The notes beneath the pieces were generated by a model. That model searched no databases. It was given only the letters and a program-made list of their open reading frames with translations, and was not told the DNA's origin. Positions 5,985-7,985 of a DNA stretch of 7,985 nt are shown piece by piece. The DNA lies in NCBI GenBank assembly GCA_945863785.1, contig CAMBAQ010000085.1, positions 1 to 7,985 on the forward strand. The letters are read 5' to 3'. Origin of the DNA: Chthoniobacter flavus (GTDB taxonomy: Bacteria; Verrucomicrobiota; Verrucomicrobiia; Chthoniobacterales; Terrimicrobiaceae). Each line of letters starts with the position of its first letter. Positions within the stretch are counted from its first letter, which is position 1. The translations under genes were made by a program, and so were the position numbers.

Positions 5985-6713
5985 ATGTCATTTACAATAA
6001 ATACCAATTTGGCAACGACCTGCAACGCGATCGGCGCGCAGGGAAAAAATGCCCAGGAACGTCGTGTTCCACAACATACCTCCAAACCCACGCGCAACTA
6101 CGGTGTGTTTGAGGACTCGGACGAACTGTTGATGTCGACCCAGACATCCACAGCGATCCGCCGCGCCCAAAATTTCCAAGCCAGTCTCAGCGATTCCTAT
6201 TCCTTTCTTCAGACCCAAGATATCGCCCTCGAGCACCTTCAAAAACTCGTCGATCACGAATCCGAGATCCTCGACGGACAAGACTCCAGCGCCGATCCCG
6301 AATTTTTGCAGGTTTTTCAATCTCTCGCTGCCGAGAAATTCAATAGCCTCTCCTTGTTCAGCCACGGCAACGACGAGGATCCCCTCTATCTGGAAAGCAC
6401 CGAGAGCCAAGCCTCCGTTCGCCTCAACCGCCCCCGCTTAGTCGCCACCCCGACGGATATTCAATCCCTCACCCAGCATATCGCCCTAGCACGGAGTGAA
6501 AATCAAAGGGAGCGCAAAAACATTCTCCAACTCGCCGAAGCTCCCATAAAAACCCTCGATATTCCCGCAATCCACACTGGAAGAATCCCAAATACGGACG
6601 CAGCCAAGGAGACCGCAGCGGAATACAAAAACAGGGTCCTTCTCGACGCCCAAGCCGCCATCTCCGTTCAAGCCAACGCCAATCGCGAAAGCGTTCTCCG
6701 CCTCTTCAACTAA
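5985..6713 (+). CDS. Orphan, short, diverged flagellin-family protein
   Basis: A 242-residue protein with flagellin-like ends. The N-terminus MSFTINTNLA matches the flagellin D0 start. The segment about 57-127 resembles the D1 N-terminal helices (AQNFQASLSDSYSFLQTQD, later SLAAEKFNSLSLFSHG), as in flagellins with SFLQTQDGAL and LTAEKFNGISLF. The C-terminus (about 204-242) has DAAKETAAEYKNRVLLDAQA and then SVQANANRESVLRLFN, close to the canonical DxAKET...QANQ..QSVLSLL end. The usual LSSGxRI and DDAAGLA motifs near residues 30-50 are replaced by an unrelated polar stretch. The variable middle is only about 30 residues, so no D2/D3 domain is present. The ATG start is set by the INTN motif and by the sigma-28 promoter; an in-frame TTG at 5904 lies inside that promoter. 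No other flagellar gene is nearby. A minor filament subunit or a decaying paralogue are the alternatives; FlgL fits less well. There is no stop or frameshift. Confidence 0.85.
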   Translation: MSFTINTNLATTCNAIGAQGKNAQERRVPQHTSKPTRNYGVFEDSDELLMSTQTSTAIRRAQNFQASLSDSYSFLQTQDIALEHLQKLVDHESEILDGQDSSADPEFLQVFQSLAAEKFNSLSLFSHGNDEDPLYLESTESQASVRLNRPRLVATPTDIQSLTQHIALARSENQRERKNILQLAEAPIKTLDIPAIHTGRIPNTDAAKETAAEYKNRVLLDAQAAISVQANANRESVLRLFN

Positions 6714-7170
6714 GAGTCAGCACCAGAACGGTGATTGGCACATCTTGCAGCATTGTGCGTTCTAGTATTTCAAAACCACAGCGCTGAAAGAGCTTTTCTG
6801 CGGACTCCGTGAAAACATGCAACCGCTTCGCTTTTGCTACCGCAGCAAATTCGATCGCCGCACGAACCAACTCCAAGCCGTGCCCCTGCCCGCGCCGCTG
6901 CGGAACAACATACAAGCTCGCCAACCACGGATCCAAATCCGGGCGTACTGGGCAGTCACCGAAAACCACACTCACCGATCCCACCAACTCCATCCCCTCA
7001 TGCAGCACAAGCGTCGCAGGGAACGAGCCATCCGTTTTTTGATCTAAAAACTCGGCGCGCGCCGACTGGACGTCCCAATCTGTATAAAGGTGTTTCCACT
7101 CCGCCGCATGCAAAGCCTCCAACTCGTCCAAAAAAAATGGAACATCCGCAAGGTGCGAAATTCGTCTCAC
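6706..7170 (-). CDS. GNAT-family N-acetyltransferase
   Basis: A 154-residue single-domain GNAT enzyme that should transfer an acetyl group from acetyl-CoA. The acetyl-CoA loop is Gln91-Arg-Arg-Gly94-Gln-Gly96-His-Gly, preceded by strand LASLYVVP (83-90) and followed by helix LELVRAAIEFAA. The later motif KRLHVFTESAEKLFQRCGFEILER (about 115-138) is the usual beta5-helix-GF element. The start is GTG at 7170-7168, overlapping the TGA of the PIN gene (GTGA), so it is probably translated by coupling as third gene of the VapBC-like operon. Its last 8 bases overlap the end of the convergent flagellin-like gene. It could be a passenger, an accessory modifier, or a toxin-like GNAT such as TacT, though TacT-type toxins normally pair with their own antitoxin. 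Substrate is unknown. Confidence 0.9.
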   Translation of the reverse strand: MRRISHLADVPFFLDELEALHAAEWKHLYTDWDVQSARAEFLDQKTDGSFPATLVLHEGMELVGSVSVVFGDCPVRPDLDPWLASLYVVPQRRGQGHGLELVRAAIEFAAVAKAKRLHVFTESAEKLFQRCGFEILERTMLQDVPITVLVLTLS

Positions 7171-7601
7171 GCCAAAGGATTCACAACCTCGAGAAAGTCG
7201 AACTTTTTGAAATCGGTATCGGCCGTATAAAATCTTCGCACACCATGTTGTCTCAGGATCGTGGCGATGTGCGCATCGGGCACCAGATTGCCATAAATGC
7301 CGGCCAATTTAGCCACCTCCGCATAATCCAGAGCGAAAGAAGCCGTTTCTTGAATGACTCTTGCTCGTGGAAGTTTGAGCAGTCGCTGTACATTTTCCCA
7401 CGCCATCACCCCCGACATGGGTTTTGAAAAAATCGAGGGATGGGTCGCAATGCGCTGGTAGGCCATCAGCACCGGCCAAGTGAGGCACAAAATGTCCGAA
7501 TCCTCCTGACGCCCCATCAGAAACTCTTTGGCGCGGTTATGAAACTCCGAACCTTCATCCGAGGCGTAAAGGAGCACGTTGGCGTCGAAGGAATAACTCA
7601 T
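7167..7601 (-). CDS. vapC: VapC-like PIN-domain ribonuclease toxin
   Basis: A 144-residue PIN-domain protein, a usual VapC length. The acidic metal-binding residues are Asp6 in FDANVLLYAS, Asp109 in NLVPDAHIA, and Asp128 and Asp130 in YTADTDFKKF. The middle reads CLTWPVLMAYQRIATHPSIF, as in the VapC subgroup with an AFLRIAT-type helix; the Glu present here in other VapC groups is replaced by Ala, which I believe is normal for this subgroup. Such toxins are Mg-dependent endoribonucleases acting on tRNA or rRNA, held inactive by the antitoxin. Its ATG overlaps the antitoxin stop (ATGA), and its own stop overlaps the GNAT start. No ribosome binding site is needed if translation is coupled. The RNA target is unknown. 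Confidence 0.92.
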   Translation of the reverse strand: MSYSFDANVLLYASDEGSEFHNRAKEFLMGRQEDSDILCLTWPVLMAYQRIATHPSIFSKPMSGVMAWENVQRLLKLPRARVIQETASFALDYAEVAKLAGIYGNLVPDAHIATILRQHGVRRFYTADTDFKKFDFLEVVNPLA

Positions 7602-7831
7602 CGTCCGTCAAGCACCCGATAGACCGCTTCCTTATCGGCAAGATTCACCTTGGCCGACATAGCCTGAGTCTCCCAACGAAACTCGGGCGCTGCCGGAGCC
7701 AATGCCCGCTTAGCCGTCAGAGCCTCGGCCAAAAGGCGCGAAGCTAAGCTCCCAAGTGATCCTCCCTCCTTGTCCCTCAAGGATTTCAACTCCTCCAAAA
7801 CAGGACTCGCCAAATCCAAAGTCGTTCTCAT
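7598..7831 (-). CDS. vapB: VapB-like ribbon-helix-helix antitoxin
   Basis: A 77-residue protein with a ribbon-helix-helix N-terminus: the strand MRTTLDL, helix VLEELKSLRDKEG, turn GSLGSLASRLLAEAL (about residues 1-38). The C-terminal part (about 50-77, FRWETQAMSAKVNLADKEAV then YRVLDGR) has the Trp- and acidic-rich character of antitoxin segments that wrap around a VapC active site. It should neutralise the PIN toxin and, as a dimer of RHH units, repress its own promoter. It is the first gene of the operon and overlaps the toxin by ATGA. Its own ATG follows the -10 box by only 8 nt, so the mRNA is probably leaderless or nearly so. Confidence 0.9.
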   Translation of the reverse strand: MRTTLDLASPVLEELKSLRDKEGGSLGSLASRLLAEALTAKRALAPAAPEFRWETQAMSAKVNLADKEAVYRVLDGR

Positions 7832-7836
7832 GATGC

Positions 7837-7865
7837 CTGATGATATTTCTTAAAACATCTGATGT
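7837..7865. promoter_or_regulatory. Candidate antitoxin operator
   Basis: ACATC-T-GATGT (7855-7865) is a perfect inverted repeat overlapping the -35/spacer region. CTGATG occurs at 7859-7864 and again at 7837-7842, 22 bp (about two helical turns) apart, over the -10 box. Short GATG half-sites at this spacing fit autoregulation by a ribbon-helix-helix dimer, but binding is inferred. Confidence 0.4.
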
Positions 7866-7868
7866 CAA
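7840..7868 (-). promoter_or_regulatory. Promoter of the vapBC-GNAT operon
   Basis: On the minus strand a perfect TTGACA (7868-7863) and TATCAT (7845-7840, 5 of 6) are separated by 17 bases. The antitoxin ATG begins 8 nt after the -10 box, which predicts a leader of about 0-2 nt. This is the best sigma-70-type promoter in the window. Confidence 0.75.
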
Positions 7869-7985
7869 TAGTTGGAATGTTTTGGTTTTTTGTGACGAGA
7901 ATTAATCGGCCCTCTGCAGTGACGCCGCGAGCAGTCTGTTGGCTACGGTCATGGTTGGTGCTCTGTTTGATTTAAGCACCTTCAG
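7869..7985. other. Right-edge region, no gene assigned
   Basis: A minus-strand frame is open from the window edge to a TAA at 7904-7902 (27 codons, reading LKVLKSNRAP at first), and an ATG at 7951 on the plus strand opens a frame to the edge (MVGALFDLSTF). Either could be the end or start of a neighbouring gene. Neither piece is long enough to recognise. Confidence 0.3.

Noticed and set aside
5985..6713. FlgL (hook-filament junction) as identity of the flagellin-like protein
   Set aside because: The INTN start and the QANANRESVLRLF end fit flagellin better than the usual FlgL ends, and no flgK is next to it.
6702..6716. Hairpin CTCTT-CAACT-AAGAG at the convergent gene ends, as bidirectional terminator
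   Set aside because: The stem is only 5 bp and no T-run follows on either strand.
7951..7985. Start of a plus-strand gene at the right edge
   Set aside because: Only 11 codons are visible, with no ribosome binding site or clear promoter, so it is not called as a gene.

Overview
The window looks like ordinary chromosome from a motile, diderm bacterium. My best guess is a flagellated member of Verrucomicrobiota (Opitutales-like). This is inference from three things: the style of the flagellin-like protein, the near absence of Shine-Dalgarno sequences before starts, and the short dispersed intergenic repeats (CGCGAAG-type and TCCTGTTAA-type). No rRNA, tRNA, CRISPR array or insertion sequence is visible.

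Left part (1-2856, minus strand): a probable operon reads FIST-domain protein, then a periplasmic adaptor (membrane fusion protein), then a MacB/LolD-type ABC ATPase that runs off the left edge. The adaptor and ATPase overlap by a GTGA junction. An A-rich heptamer of the classical -1 frameshift type sits just before the adaptor stop, in the register that would fuse the adaptor to the ATPase. A TTGACG-N17-GATATT promoter candidate upstream of the FIST gene would start transcription at or next to its ATG. A tandem-ACT regulator gene lies further upstream on the same strand (2857-3273).

Middle (3274-5638): the ACT gene is divergent from a full-length RNase R gene on the plus strand. This RNase R has a basic N-terminal extension instead of the usual basic C-terminal tail.

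Intergenic region 5639-5984 holds a large imperfect inverted repeat built of 8-bp CGCGAAG-like units, a 9-bp tandem repeat, and an exact sigma-28 (FliA) promoter match, TAAA-N15-GCCGATAA. This promoter drives an orphan, very short and strongly diverged flagellin-family protein (5985-6713). It is the most interesting item in the window.

Right part (6706-7868, minus strand): a VapB-like ribbon-helix-helix antitoxin, a VapC-like PIN toxin and a GNAT acetyltransferase are joined by two successive 4-nt overlaps under one strong sigma-70-like promoter, making a three-gene toxin-antitoxin-like operon. The GNAT gene overlaps the end of the flagellin-like gene tail to tail. The last ~120 bases hold no gene that can be assigned.
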